From an uncultured Alphaproteobacteria bacterium (GTDB taxonomy: Bacteria; Pseudomonadota; Alphaproteobacteria; Micavibrionales; Micavibrionaceae), in contig CALHAW010000025.1 of NCBI GenBank assembly GCA_937934135.1, positions 1 through 64,000 on the forward strand: DNA of 64,000 bases, in the 5' to 3' direction. The position numbers and the translations under genes are program-made. Positions 9,129-19,006 of this stretch are shown here, piece after piece (the first letter of the stretch is position 1; each line of letters opens with the position of its first letter). The notes under the pieces were generated by a model. The model had not been told where the DNA came from, did not search any database, and saw nothing but the letters and a program-made list of their open reading frames with translations.

Positions 9129-9725
9129 ATGAATTCCTTATCAAAGAAAATAGACAAAAATAAGCTTCTTGAATCTATCCATCATGCTAGTACAAATTTA
9201 AACACGATCTTAGATAGTCAAAGCGTTAACATTATTCTTGTTGAAGACAACAACACACAAGTCATAGAAGATTGCGCACAACAATGGCAGGGCCTTATTA
9301 AGCAGCACTGGACCACTTTACTAGAAAACCGCCCAGCATCACTAAGCACTTTTAATCTCGCTTTATATTCAGGAGAGACATTAAGTGGCCTGTGTCAATA
9401 TAGCGTCAGCACGCCCCCTCTTACAAAAAGAATACTAAACATTCGAAACATAGAAGGACAAGACGGTAATCACCCCTTAAAGGGTTACGTCATTCCAGCC
9501 TTTAGCGAAGCAGCACTAGAAATAGGGAGAGCGTTAAACATGGGTGAGTTACGCGTTCTAGGCCCCAAAGAACATACGATAGATTCCTGTTTAAGGCTTG
9601 GTTTTGAAGCCTCCAAAACAAAGGGATTATTCAAATCCGTTCATAAACAAGCGTCATTAAATTGGAACAAATTATTTGAGTATCGCCAATCAAAAGGCCA
9701 GCCTACACCTAGTCACTTCTCATAG
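9129..9725 (+). CDS. Orphan protein with GNAT-like C-terminal segment
   Basis: AALEIGRALNMGELRVLGPKEHTIDSCLRLGFEASKTKGLFK resembles the terminal motif of GNAT folds; own promoter TTGACA-N17-TTATGT at 9094-9122. Confidence 0.55.
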   Translation: MNSLSKKIDKNKLLESIHHASTNLNTILDSQSVNIILVEDNNTQVIEDCAQQWQGLIKQHWTTLLENRPASLSTFNLALYSGETLSGLCQYSVSTPPLTKRILNIRNIEGQDGNHPLKGYVIPAFSEAALEIGRALNMGELRVLGPKEHTIDSCLRLGFEASKTKGLFKSVHKQASLNWNKLFEYRQSKGQPTPSHFS

Positions 9726-10536
9726 CTCTCCATACATCGAAGGTTTGCTTGGTCTGACGCACGTCATGAACCCTGAATAGTTGCACATTCTGTTCTAACC
9801 CCTGAAGGGCGGCGGCGAGCGAGCCTGCCAAACGCTGGTCTGCGGGGGTATTGGGGCAGATTGCCTCAATGAAGCTTTTACGCGAAGCCCCAAGCAAAAC
9901 AGGTACGCCTAAGTCATGAAAACGGTTCAAGTGGCGGAGCAAAGCCAGATTATCCGCCAGCGTCTTACCAAACCCGATACCAGGATCAACAATAATGTTT
10001 TCCCGCTTAATACCTGCATCGGTGCAGACCTGAATGCGCGCCTGTAAAAATGAAAATATTTCGGTGACAACATCATCATAATGGGGCTTATCTTGCATGG
10101 TTTGGGGTGTCCCTTGCATGTGCATTAATATGACTGGTATTTGCGCCTTACTGACTATATTTAAGGAATGAGAGTTATATTGTAACGAACTGATATCATT
10201 AATAATATCTACGCCAAGATCTATCCCTTTTTGCATCGTTTCTGCATTCCGAGTATCAAGGGAAAGTGGCACTATATTACCTGTTTTTGCCATCGCTTTT
10301 TTAAGCCCTTCAATCACGGGAAGCACTCTATTTTGCTCTTCAAGGGGTGACACGATATCGGCATTTGGGCGGGTCGACTCGCCACCTATATCTAAAATAT
10401 TCGCGCCCTGTTCAATTAATTTTAATCCATGTTGCACCGCACCATCAGGGTCAAGAAAATTGCCACCATCAGAAAAACTATCTGGGGTCACATTCACCAC
10501 ACCTATTAAGTGCGGTCCTTTTGTAAAATCTATCAT
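9709..10536 (-). CDS. folP: Dihydropteroate synthase
   Basis: GVVNVTPDSFSDGG, DIGGESTRP, IVDPGIGFGKT, LLGASRKSFI. Confidence 0.97.
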   Translation of the reverse strand: MIDFTKGPHLIGVVNVTPDSFSDGGNFLDPDGAVQHGLKLIEQGANILDIGGESTRPNADIVSPLEEQNRVLPVIEGLKKAMAKTGNIVPLSLDTRNAETMQKGIDLGVDIINDISSLQYNSHSLNIVSKAQIPVILMHMQGTPQTMQDKPHYDDVVTEIFSFLQARIQVCTDAGIKRENIIVDPGIGFGKTLADNLALLRHLNRFHDLGVPVLLGASRKSFIEAICPNTPADQRLAGSLAAALQGLEQNVQLFRVHDVRQTKQTFDVWRAMRSD

Positions 10537-11030
10537 AGCTTCTTTATATCCTGATCCTGCTTCGTATCAAGGTACATAATAAAATCATCAATTTTTTGAC
10601 CCGATATTGGATGAGTCCAATTCTTATCTAATTCCTGTAAAGGCATTAAAACAAACAATCTTTTATCCATACGCGGATGTGGCACGATAAGACGGTCTGC
10701 GTCTTTAATAATATCATCATGGTAAGCAATCAAATCAAGATCAAGCAAGCGCGGGGCATTTTTCACGCCTCGTTCACGGCCAAATTCTGCTTCTATATTA
10801 AGCAAAAAATCGAGCAAGTCATGCGCCGATAATGATGTTTCAACGGCGATAATCTCATTGTGGAACCATTCTTGCTCTACATTGAAAGGGACAGGCGCGC
10901 TGAGCCATGTGCTTGACTGCGCCACAATATGAAGCCCGCGTTTTGATAGAACGTCTTTTGCGGCATTTAATGTTTCAGGGGGTAACCCAAATTTGCTGGG
11001 TAAATTTGCGCCAAGGCCAATATAAATCAT
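10533..11030 (-). CDS. folK: 2-amino-4-hydroxy-6-hydroxymethyldihydropteridine pyrophosphokinase
   Basis: IGLGANLPS, PRLLDLDLIAYHD, VPHPRMDKRLFVLMPL; 4-bp overlap with folP. Confidence 0.95.
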   Translation of the reverse strand: MIYIGLGANLPSKFGLPPETLNAAKDVLSKRGLHIVAQSSTWLSAPVPFNVEQEWFHNEIIAVETSLSAHDLLDFLLNIEAEFGRERGVKNAPRLLDLDLIAYHDDIIKDADRLIVPHPRMDKRLFVLMPLQELDKNWTHPISGQKIDDFIMYLDTKQDQDIKKL

Positions 11031-11600
11031 TTACCAGTCGCGGACATCACCGGAATCAAGATGCACAAAATTGCTCTTACGGTAATACCCAACACCACCC
11101 GCGCCCAGATGGATCGCTAAATCACGCAAGCGTGCCGTGTCAAAATCTTCCATACGTAAATCAACCGCGCGGCCTTCCATATGAAGGGATTTCTTAGCGA
11201 CGCCATTGGTTGAACCACGCAACATGTTATTTGTTTGGGGGGAACGATACCCTGAAATAATCTCAAATGGTGTGCTTTTTCCCGTCATACGTTGCACCGC
11301 ATTCAGGATATCCATCGCTCTTGGATCCATCGCATGCACTTCATCTGTTCTAAAATCACGCATAACCATGTTAATTTGCTTAAACGCGTCAGGCAGATAT
11401 TTATTGCCCACGCGATACACGCCAGAAAAACTCTCCCCTGTATGGGCGTTGCGGAAAGCCAAACGGCGCGTCCCGCTTTCTACGACGCCTGTTTTAAATT
11501 GCGCCGCCTGCACAAGTCCGGGAACCATAACAGTTCCCATTGTTGCAGCGCCAAGGGCCAAGAAGGATCGTCTATTCATATCTTTATTCATCATAGTCAT
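11031..11600 (-). CDS. mepK: DUF882/YcbK-type murein endopeptidase with twin-arginine signal (MepK-like)
   Basis: MNRRSFLALGAATMGTVMVPGLVQAAQ; SGYRSPQTNNMLRG...KKSLHMEGRAVDLRM; NFVHLDSGDVRDW. Confidence 0.9.
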   Translation of the reverse strand: MTMMNKDMNRRSFLALGAATMGTVMVPGLVQAAQFKTGVVESGTRRLAFRNAHTGESFSGVYRVGNKYLPDAFKQINMVMRDFRTDEVHAMDPRAMDILNAVQRMTGKSTPFEIISGYRSPQTNNMLRGSTNGVAKKSLHMEGRAVDLRMEDFDTARLRDLAIHLGAGGVGYYRKSNFVHLDSGDVRDW

Positions 11601-11731
11601 TTGATTATATCGTTCAGTATCTATTTTGATTTTATCGTAAGGGGATTACTAACAGATTAAGAATATAGGGCAATTTATTTATTACCTATAGATACAAGAA
11701 TAAGCGATTTTTGAGGAAAAACAAGCATTTC

Positions 11732-13360
11732 TTACTCATTTAAAGCCGTTCGTAGCTCTTCCCTCACAGGGAAAGCCACCGCATTTTCTTTTTTTAATGC
11801 CTTTAAAAGCACATCATCATGGCCATATAAATCATGTCCATAAACTAATTGCCCCTGATCTCCCAACCAAATTGTCTGATACAACAAGTAAACAGGGATG
11901 GGGTTTTCGGCAATAATATCAATCTGTTTTCCCCGATCAAGCAGGCGTTGCTTACGCTCTGTTGACCATCCGTCATTTGTAGAAAGGACAAAATCTGCGA
12001 GAGCTTGGGGGTCCTCCATCCGTACGCACCCTGAACTAAGTGCGCGGTTATCGCGTTTAAACGCGGCCTTTGATGGCGTGTCATGTAGGTAAATATTATA
12101 TGGGTTATTCATGATCACGCGCACGCGCCCTAACGGGTTACGGTTGCCTGACCCCTGCACCATCCGCATTTGATTCACATCTGTCCAGCTGGCATTTTGC
12201 CAATCGACTGTGCCGGGATCCACAGTCATTCTTCCATTCATTAGCTCAATCCCGCGATTAGAAAGATAATAAGGGTCTTCGCGGAGCTTTGGTAAATAGT
12301 CGTCTTTTTTAATTGTTGGCGGCACTGTCCATGTTGGATTAAATCGAATACCGGTGATACTGGTGCTGAATATTTTCGTTGGGCGTTTTTTGCGCCCTAC
12401 AATAACGGGCATTTCTAATTTTACTTTTCCCTTTTCCACCGCCCATAAGCGCGCCGCAGGCACATTCACCATCACATAACGATCAGGCTTTTCTGGTTCA
12501 ACCCAGCGAAGCCGTTCTAAATTCACCAAAATCTGATTTATTTTATCATCACGCGTGATGTTCATTAATTTTGCTGTTTGCGGCCCAATAATTCCATCAG
12601 GGCGCACCCCGCGCGAGCGTTGAAACGCCATCACGGCCTGCGCCAAATCATCATCATAATAATTAACACCCTGCGGCGCCGTTAAAGAGGACATCCCCAT
12701 CCGCGCACGTATCACACGAACCGCATTATTGACCTGCCCCGGTTTCAATAAACCAGAGACACGCACTTTCACGTCTGCTTCTGGATTTTCTATCACTTCA
12801 TAAAGCTCTATTAGGTTTTTCTGAAGTGATTTATAAAGCTGCCCACGCGGCGCTAAGCTCCGCAATCCGCTTTCCACGTCTGATTTTTTAGCAACATGAT
12901 TTAAAATATCAATACCCAATAAAGGCTGTCTCCAATACTTGGAACGCTGACCAATCACACGCGGATTAACGCGCATGCCCGTTAAGTCGCGCCCATATTT
13001 AATGATGGCATCACTTAAGATTAATTCCAGTTGATATTTATTCTTTCCCTTATCATCTTCCATTAAGGTCTTTATCGCTACCAGATTATAACGATCAGGG
13101 TTCAGGCCGTGTTTCCACGATTCCTCCAAAACAGACACAATATCCTTCGCCTTGTTTGATCCAAAAATAGAACTGGATGTCCATGCCAGATCTTGCCCGC
13201 GCTGCTCATAAAACGCTTCTATTGCGGGACGGTCAGAAAAATCAGAACGATCCAGTTCCTCCAAGGCTTGGGAAAGACCAAGTTGTGCCAACGGCCCCGC
13301 GACAATAGGCGCAGAGATAAAAGACAAGCTGATAAAGAGGGTCAATAATATTAATTTCAC
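11732..13360 (-). CDS. ldtD: L,D-transpeptidase, YcbB/LdtD type, with peptidoglycan-binding domain
   Basis: PG_binding AFQRSRGVRPDGIIGPQTAKLMN; YkuD catalytic HDTPSKAAFKRDNRALSSGCVRMEDP. Confidence 0.93.
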   Translation of the reverse strand: MKLILLTLFISLSFISAPIVAGPLAQLGLSQALEELDRSDFSDRPAIEAFYEQRGQDLAWTSSSIFGSNKAKDIVSVLEESWKHGLNPDRYNLVAIKTLMEDDKGKNKYQLELILSDAIIKYGRDLTGMRVNPRVIGQRSKYWRQPLLGIDILNHVAKKSDVESGLRSLAPRGQLYKSLQKNLIELYEVIENPEADVKVRVSGLLKPGQVNNAVRVIRARMGMSSLTAPQGVNYYDDDLAQAVMAFQRSRGVRPDGIIGPQTAKLMNITRDDKINQILVNLERLRWVEPEKPDRYVMVNVPAARLWAVEKGKVKLEMPVIVGRKKRPTKIFSTSITGIRFNPTWTVPPTIKKDDYLPKLREDPYYLSNRGIELMNGRMTVDPGTVDWQNASWTDVNQMRMVQGSGNRNPLGRVRVIMNNPYNIYLHDTPSKAAFKRDNRALSSGCVRMEDPQALADFVLSTNDGWSTERKQRLLDRGKQIDIIAENPIPVYLLYQTIWLGDQGQLVYGHDLYGHDDVLLKALKKENAVAFPVREELRTALNE

Positions 13361-13443
13361 GAGGCGAGTATAAAACGCTTCAACACAAATGATAGACGAA
13401 AAATAAAGTTATGCGGCGATATTATGCGCAAAAAGCCCGCTTA

Positions 13444-13644
13444 TCAGGCAATAATATCAGGGATCATATCGCTTTTAATTTGCTGAATTTGATCTTTGAT
13501 GCCGAGCTTCTTTTTTTGCAGGCGTTTTAGCTCAAGAAAATTAACAGGCGGCTTATTACGAAGCTCCTCGATCAACAGATCAAGGGCTTTATGCTCTTCC
13601 TGCAAAACAGCGAGCTTTTCTTCGAGTTCAAAAATATCTTCCAT
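13444..13644 (-). CDS. DUF465-family short coiled-coil protein
   Basis: MEDIFELEEKLAVLQEEHKALDLLIEELRNKPPVNFLELKRLQKKKLGIKDQIQQI; start chosen at 13644 rather than the track start. Confidence 0.85.
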   Translation of the reverse strand: MEDIFELEEKLAVLQEEHKALDLLIEELRNKPPVNFLELKRLQKKKLGIKDQIQQIKSDMIPDIIA

Positions 13645-13794
13645 TACCGTATAAGGACTACTAACCTGATTATTGAAGATATAGTATAACAAAAAAAATA
13701 AGATTTGGATAGAAAAAGAAACGCGAGATTTAATTTTATTTATATTTTATAATAACTTATTGAAATTTATTACAGCAGTTTAAGAAGAGGTAAT

Positions 13795-14871
13795 ATGACT
13801 AAAAAAATAGGAATCCTAACCAGTGGTGGCGATTGCGCCGGCCTTAATGCCGTCATCCATTCCGTCGTTCATGCCGCGCACCATAAGGGTTGGGAGGTTC
13901 TGGGTATTCTTGATGGCACAGCAGGACTTTTGGGCGAATCGCCACAATATAAAACATTGTCCCTTGATGAATTTGACGGCAATATTATGCGCCGTGGGGG
14001 AACTATTTTAGGGACAACAAATAAGGGTGACCCGTTCCATTACCCCATGGCTGATGGTACGCATCAGGATCGCACCGAAGAAATCATCGCCAATTATAAT
14101 AAGCTCGGCCTTGAAGCAATTATCGGGATTGGCGGTGATGGCAGCCACGATATCTTGCGCCGCATCTGTCAACAGGGTGGCATTAATATGGTAGGTATCC
14201 CGAAGACAATCGATAATGACATCGGCGAAACAGAAGCTTCCGTAGGTTATGACACCGCCGTAATGGTTGCGACCGAAGCGTTAGATAGATTACAGCCCAC
14301 AGCCGCGTCGCATGACCGTATCATGATCCTTGAGGTGATGGGCCGCGATGCCGGACATATTGCCCTTTCTGCAGGAATTGCAGGCGGCGCAGACATTATC
14401 CTTATCCCTGAAATTCAATATGACATGGATAAATTGCTGGCACGAATCAACGACATTGAAAAACGCACACAAAATTCAGCGATTATGATTGTTTCAGAGG
14501 CCGTCAAAGCCCCTGACGGACAAAAAATAATGGTAACAGACAGCACCGGCGCACAACGTTATGGCGGGATTGGAACATATTTAGCCGAACAAATTACCGC
14601 GCGCAGTAATATTGAAGCCCGCACCACCGTATTGGGTCATGTGCAACGCGGCAGTCCCCCGACCTATCGGGACCGCTTAATGGCTATGGCCTTTGGCGTG
14701 AAGGCCGTTGATTTAATTGCGACGGGTCAATTTGACCGCATGGTAACATGGAAAAACCGTAACGTTGTTGATATCCCTATCAGTGACGCCATTGCCGCCT
14801 ATCACGCCGTAAGCATGGATGATATAATGGTGCATACCGCCCGGTCGCTTGGCATTTCATTTGGAGATTAA
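13795..14871 (+). CDS. pfkA: 6-phosphofructokinase
   Basis: GILTSGGDCAGLNAVI, GIGGDGSHDIL, GIPKTIDNDI, LGHVQRGSPPTYRDRL. Confidence 0.95.
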   Translation: MTKKIGILTSGGDCAGLNAVIHSVVHAAHHKGWEVLGILDGTAGLLGESPQYKTLSLDEFDGNIMRRGGTILGTTNKGDPFHYPMADGTHQDRTEEIIANYNKLGLEAIIGIGGDGSHDILRRICQQGGINMVGIPKTIDNDIGETEASVGYDTAVMVATEALDRLQPTAASHDRIMILEVMGRDAGHIALSAGIAGGADIILIPEIQYDMDKLLARINDIEKRTQNSAIMIVSEAVKAPDGQKIMVTDSTGAQRYGGIGTYLAEQITARSNIEARTTVLGHVQRGSPPTYRDRLMAMAFGVKAVDLIATGQFDRMVTWKNRNVVDIPISDAIAAYHAVSMDDIMVHTARSLGISFGD

Positions 14872-14872
14872 A

Positions 14873-15472
14873 ATGGTTCATAATAAAAACAAAGCCCCAT
14901 CCGATTATATTCGCCAATCATTAAGTGCGGATGAAAAGCTTATTCATATCGCCAAATTTCATTGGGTTTATAATATTAGCGCCGTGTTGAATATCGTATT
15001 TTCTTTTGCGCTCGCGCTTGGGGTCATTCTGATTGCAATTAAATATCAACCGATGATCTTAAAAACTCCACCCACCGATGGGCTTTCGTTTTTGGATCAA
15101 ATACGCACCCTTCATCCAGGGGTCAAAATCGTCTCATTCTTTTTAATCATATTCGGTATTTTAAAATGTACCCAAATGATGGTGGTAAAGGCCACAACAG
15201 AGATTGGCGTGACAGATATCCGCATGGTGTATAAACAAGGCCTTGTTGCCCGTGCCGTTGGTGAAATCAACATTGACCGTATTGAAGGGGTCAATGTGCT
15301 TCAGGGGGTTATGGGTCGATTATTTGGTTATGGTCGTGTGATGGTACGCGGAATGGGTGTTGGTGAAGTCATTTTACCGCCTATTGAACAACCCATTCGT
15401 TTTAAAAAATCGATTGAGCAAGCGCGCGCTGCTTCTAAAAAGAAAAACATGAGCGCGCCTCCAGTGATTTAA
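14873..15472 (+). CDS. PH-domain (bPH2-like) membrane protein
   Basis: Two TM segments followed by TEIGVTDIRMVYKQGLVARAVGEINIDRIEGVNVLQGVMGRLFGYGRVMVRG. Confidence 0.85.
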   Translation: MVHNKNKAPSDYIRQSLSADEKLIHIAKFHWVYNISAVLNIVFSFALALGVILIAIKYQPMILKTPPTDGLSFLDQIRTLHPGVKIVSFFLIIFGILKCTQMMVVKATTEIGVTDIRMVYKQGLVARAVGEINIDRIEGVNVLQGVMGRLFGYGRVMVRGMGVGEVILPPIEQPIRFKKSIEQARAASKKKNMSAPPVI

Positions 15473-15544
15473 ATAATACTTTACATATTGTAATAAATTT
15501 GCTAGATTTTGCCTCTTCAATAATAAAGAGAGAGCCAAATCGAT

Positions 15545-15931
15545 ATGTCATTAAAAAGCCTTGCCCCCTTGCTTATCACCAGCGCTTTCGCCATTAGCGG
15601 CTGTAACAGTACCATAACAAAAATGCAGTCTCCTTTAACAACAGGGGCAATATCGGCAAATGACGCCTTCGCAATAAAAACACCCGACTTCACAAAACAA
15701 ATGCTATGTGAGGCTTTCACATTCAATACCAACTGTCAGCTACATCAATTACCTGTAGACACCAGAATACGCGCTTGTAACAGTCTGGAAAATCAAGAAA
15801 CAGCGTATATTGAAGAGGCCCCTTATAGCGAAGATCATTCCGAAAATCATTCCTATGAGAAATATCAACAGGCTCAATTTTATACAGCCTTAGATCACAA
15901 CAGATCATTATTTAAATGTGACAAATTATAA
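15545..15931 (+). CDS. Putative lipoprotein of unknown function
   Basis: Signal peptide and lipobox ISGC: MSLKSLAPLLITSAFAISGCNST; Cys-rich mature part. Confidence 0.65.
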   Translation: MSLKSLAPLLITSAFAISGCNSTITKMQSPLTTGAISANDAFAIKTPDFTKQMLCEAFTFNTNCQLHQLPVDTRIRACNSLENQETAYIEEAPYSEDHSENHSYEKYQQAQFYTALDHNRSLFKCDKL

Positions 15932-15976
15932 GACAGAGTGTGTCTCCTCTTGGCCTATACATGTCAATGGTGTAAA

Positions 15977-15999
15977 ACTCCTTTGAAATCAAAAGGAGT
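15977..15999 (+). promoter_or_regulatory. Hairpin sequestering the ilvD Shine-Dalgarno
   Basis: ACTCCTTT-GAAATCA-AAAGGAGT, 8-bp perfect stem containing AAAGGAG, 5 nt before ATG at 16005. Confidence 0.75.
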
Positions 16000-16004
16000 G
16001 CTTC

Positions 16005-17741
16005 ATGACCAATAAAAACACTAACGGCAAATGGGATAAAACCAACCTCGTATCACGTTATGTGACGGAAGGGGCAAAGTCTGCGCCGCACCGTTCTTAT
16101 TATTATGCCATGGGCATGACCGAAGAAGAAATTCACCAGCCCCTTGTTGGAGTTGCCACCTGTTGGAACGAAGCAGCGCCATGTAACATCGCCCTATCCC
16201 GTCAAGCACAAGCCGTTAAAAAAGGCGTCAAAGCGGCCCATGGTAGCCCACGTGAATTTACCACCATTACCGTGACAGACGGCATTGCGATGGGGCATGA
16301 GGGCATGCGCTCTTCCCTCGTTTCACGCGAAGTGATTGCGGATTCTGTTGAACTTACCATGCGCGGTCATTGTTACGATGCGCTTGTGGGGTTGGCGGGC
16401 TGTGATAAATCCCTTCCGGGGATGATGATGGTGATGTTGCGCCTGAACGTGCCATCCGTTTTCATGTATGGCGGATCAATCCTTCCTGGTAAATTTCGCG
16501 GCGAAGATGTTGATGTTATTAGTGTTTTTGAAGGTGTAGGAAAACACGCCGCCGGTGAATTTTCTGACGAAGACTTGAAGGAATTAGAATGCGTTGCCTG
16601 TCCTTCTGCGGGGGCATGTGGAGGACAATTTACCGCCAATACAATGGCGTGTGTCAGTGAAGCAATCGGCCTTGCCCTTCCAAATTCTGCCGGCGCACCT
16701 GCACCTTATGAAAGCCGTGACGATTACGCCGCCGCCTCTGGTGAAGCGGTGATGAATCTAATTAAAAATAACTTACGCCCCCGTGACATTGTGACCCGCA
16801 AAAGCTTTGAAAATGCGGCCGCCATTGTCGCCGCAACAGGCGGGTCAACCAATGCAGGCTTGCATTTACCAGCGATGGCGCATGAATGCGGTATCGATTT
16901 TGACCTGCATGATGTGGGTGAAGTGTTTAAGCGCACGCCGCTGATCGCAAACCTTCGCCCAGGGGGTAAATATGTTGCCAAAGACCTCTATGATGTCGGC
17001 GGTGTTGGTATCGTATTAAAAGAACTCCTCGATAGCGGCTTCATCCATGGCGATTGTATGACCGTGACGGGCAAAACTTTGGCTGAAAATCTAGAAGGCG
17101 TGACCCTGCCGAAAGATCAAGACGTGGTCTTTCCTGTGTCAAACCCCATTCATCCAACGGGCGGCGTTGTGACGCTAAAAGGAAATCTATGCCCCGAAGG
17201 CGCGATTGTGAAGATTGCGGGTCTTGAAAACCTTATTTTTGAAGGCCCTGCCCGCGTCTTCGAAGGGGAACAAGCCTGCTTTGATGCAGTTCAAAATAAA
17301 GAAATAGTTGAGGGCCAAGTCCTTGTAATCCGTAATGAAGGGCCAAAGGGCGGCCCAGGCATGCGCGAAATGCTTTCCACCACTTCTGCCATTTATGGTC
17401 AGGGATTAGGCGATAAAGTCGCACTTATTACCGATGGTCGCTTTTCTGGTGGGACACGTGGCTTTTGTATTGGCCATGTTGCGCCCGAAGCTTATGTGGG
17501 TGGTCCTATTGGCCTTATTGAGGATGGGGACATCATCACCATTAATGCTGAAGACGGGTCAATGACGGTTCAACTCACCGAAGAGCAACTGGCAGAACGC
17601 AAGAAAAACTGGAAGCCTAGAGCGCATAATTACCAATCAGGCGCCATTTGGAAATACACCCAAACCGTCGGCTCCGCCCGTGAAGGGGCCGTCACCCACC
17701 CCGGCGCCAAAGGTGAAACGCATACGTTTGTTGATTTATAA
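16005..17741 (+). CDS. ilvD: Dihydroxy-acid dehydratase
   Basis: [64 protein letters not shown]. Confidence 0.97.
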   Translation: MTNKNTNGKWDKTNLVSRYVTEGAKSAPHRSYYYAMGMTEEEIHQPLVGVATCWNEAAPCNIALSRQAQAVKKGVKAAHGSPREFTTITVTDGIAMGHEGMRSSLVSREVIADSVELTMRGHCYDALVGLAGCDKSLPGMMMVMLRLNVPSVFMYGGSILPGKFRGEDVDVISVFEGVGKHAAGEFSDEDLKELECVACPSAGACGGQFTANTMACVSEAIGLALPNSAGAPAPYESRDDYAAASGEAVMNLIKNNLRPRDIVTRKSFENAAAIVAATGGSTNAGLHLPAMAHECGIDFDLHDVGEVFKRTPLIANLRPGGKYVAKDLYDVGGVGIVLKELLDSGFIHGDCMTVTGKTLAENLEGVTLPKDQDVVFPVSNPIHPTGGVVTLKGNLCPEGAIVKIAGLENLIFEGPARVFEGEQACFDAVQNKEIVEGQVLVIRNEGPKGGPGMREMLSTTSAIYGQGLGDKVALITDGRFSGGTRGFCIGHVAPEAYVGGPIGLIEDGDIITINAEDGSMTVQLTEEQLAERKKNWKPRAHNYQSGAIWKYTQTVGSAREGAVTHPGAKGETHTFVDL

Positions 17742-17747
17742 GATTTG

Positions 17748-17800
17748 AACCACAGAGACACATAAGCACAGGGAATAAGTCACTCAAAGCTCTGTGCCTC
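17748..17800. repeat. Degenerate CACAGAG...CTCTGTGCCTC intergenic repeat (copy 1)
   Basis: AACCACAGAGACACATAAGCACAG...CTCTGTGCCTC; exact 11-mer CTCTGTGCCTC recurs at 20630-20640. Confidence 0.5.
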
Positions 17801-17892
17801 TATTATGCTTCTGCCGTAAATATCTTGACCTCCCCTTGTGGATAAGCCATATTACGTTGCTCGATAACCTATTAAAATAGCGGAGCAACTTC

Positions 17893-18396
17893 ATGACACA
17901 TAGCGATAACAATCCGATAGTCGGCATTATCATGGGATCTCAATCTGATTGGGAAACAATGAGCGAAGCGCATGAGATCTTACATGCACTTAATATCCCT
18001 CATGAATGCAAAATCGTGTCCGCACACCGCACGCCTGACCGCATGGTCGAATACGCAAAAGCCGCGAAAGGGCGTGGTCTGAAGGTTATTATCGCTGGTG
18101 CAGGTGGCGCGGCGCATCTGCCTGGTATGGTCGCCAGCATGACTGCCCTTCCCGTTCTTGGTGTTCCTGTTGAAAGTAAAGCTTTAAGCGGTATGGACAG
18201 CCTTCTGTCTATCGCACAAATGCCCGGCGGCGTACCTGTTGGGACATTAGCGATTGGTAAAGCAGGTGCAAAAAATGCTGGCCTATTAGCCGCGGCAATT
18301 ATTGGCACGCAAAATGAAGATGTGATGACATCGCTTGAGTCCTACCGCACGACGCAAACAGGCAGTGTTACTGAAGAGCCTAAGGCGCAGGGCTAA
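17893..18396 (+). CDS. purE: N5-carboxyaminoimidazole ribonucleotide mutase
   Basis: [39 protein letters not shown]. Confidence 0.97.
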   Translation: MTHSDNNPIVGIIMGSQSDWETMSEAHEILHALNIPHECKIVSAHRTPDRMVEYAKAAKGRGLKVIIAGAGGAAHLPGMVASMTALPVLGVPVESKALSGMDSLLSIAQMPGGVPVGTLAIGKAGAKNAGLLAAAIIGTQNEDVMTSLESYRTTQTGSVTEEPKAQG

Positions 18397-18865
18397 AAGA
18401 ATTTTCAAGTTCGTTTATTTTTTCATGTGATTTAGCAATAGACCATACAGCGTTCGCCCCTTGCAGTACATTTGGAATTATCCCTAGCAATAATGTTGAT
18501 GGATCACCGCTTGTATAATAAGCGGCGGCGGCGAAAATAATCGCTCCAGCCGTTTCCAAACGCGCTCTATTAATATTTGATTGATAAATCTCTTTTATAC
18601 CGCTCTCTATTGAAGACGAAGCTTTCTCATCTTTCTTTTTAGAGGGAAAAGCTTCACTCAAAACTCTATCTAGCTCCTTAATGTTTGGTTCACCTATATT
18701 TTGAACTTCTTGACTGAAATTTTCGTTTGATCCCAGAATTCTTTCTGGCACGATATCCAAAATGGCCAGATTCGCTGCACCAGCGTTCAAATCTTCCATT
18801 TCTTCAGTAGAAAATGACGTTCCTAGGACTTCAGCAGCAACATGCTGACGAGCTGTAATAGACAT
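18380..18865 (-). CDS. Orphan protein, two predicted hydrophobic segments at C-terminus
   Basis: Intact 161-aa ORF with [46 protein letters not shown]; no family recognised; tail overlaps purE by 17 bp. Confidence 0.65.
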   Translation of the reverse strand: MSITARQHVAAEVLGTSFSTEEMEDLNAGAANLAILDIVPERILGSNENFSQEVQNIGEPNIKELDRVLSEAFPSKKKDEKASSSIESGIKEIYQSNINRARLETAGAIIFAAAAYYTSGDPSTLLLGIIPNVLQGANAVWSIAKSHEKINELENSFSPAP

Positions 18866-19006
18866 ATTATATTCCCTTTTCCGTTTTTGATTATTACGTA
18901 AAATACATAATAAAGATTAACAAAGTGTTAAGATTAAAATAAAAATTTAAATGCGGGCGATAAAAATATATGTTAAAAAAAACCTATATTTTTAAGGAGC
19001 TTATCT

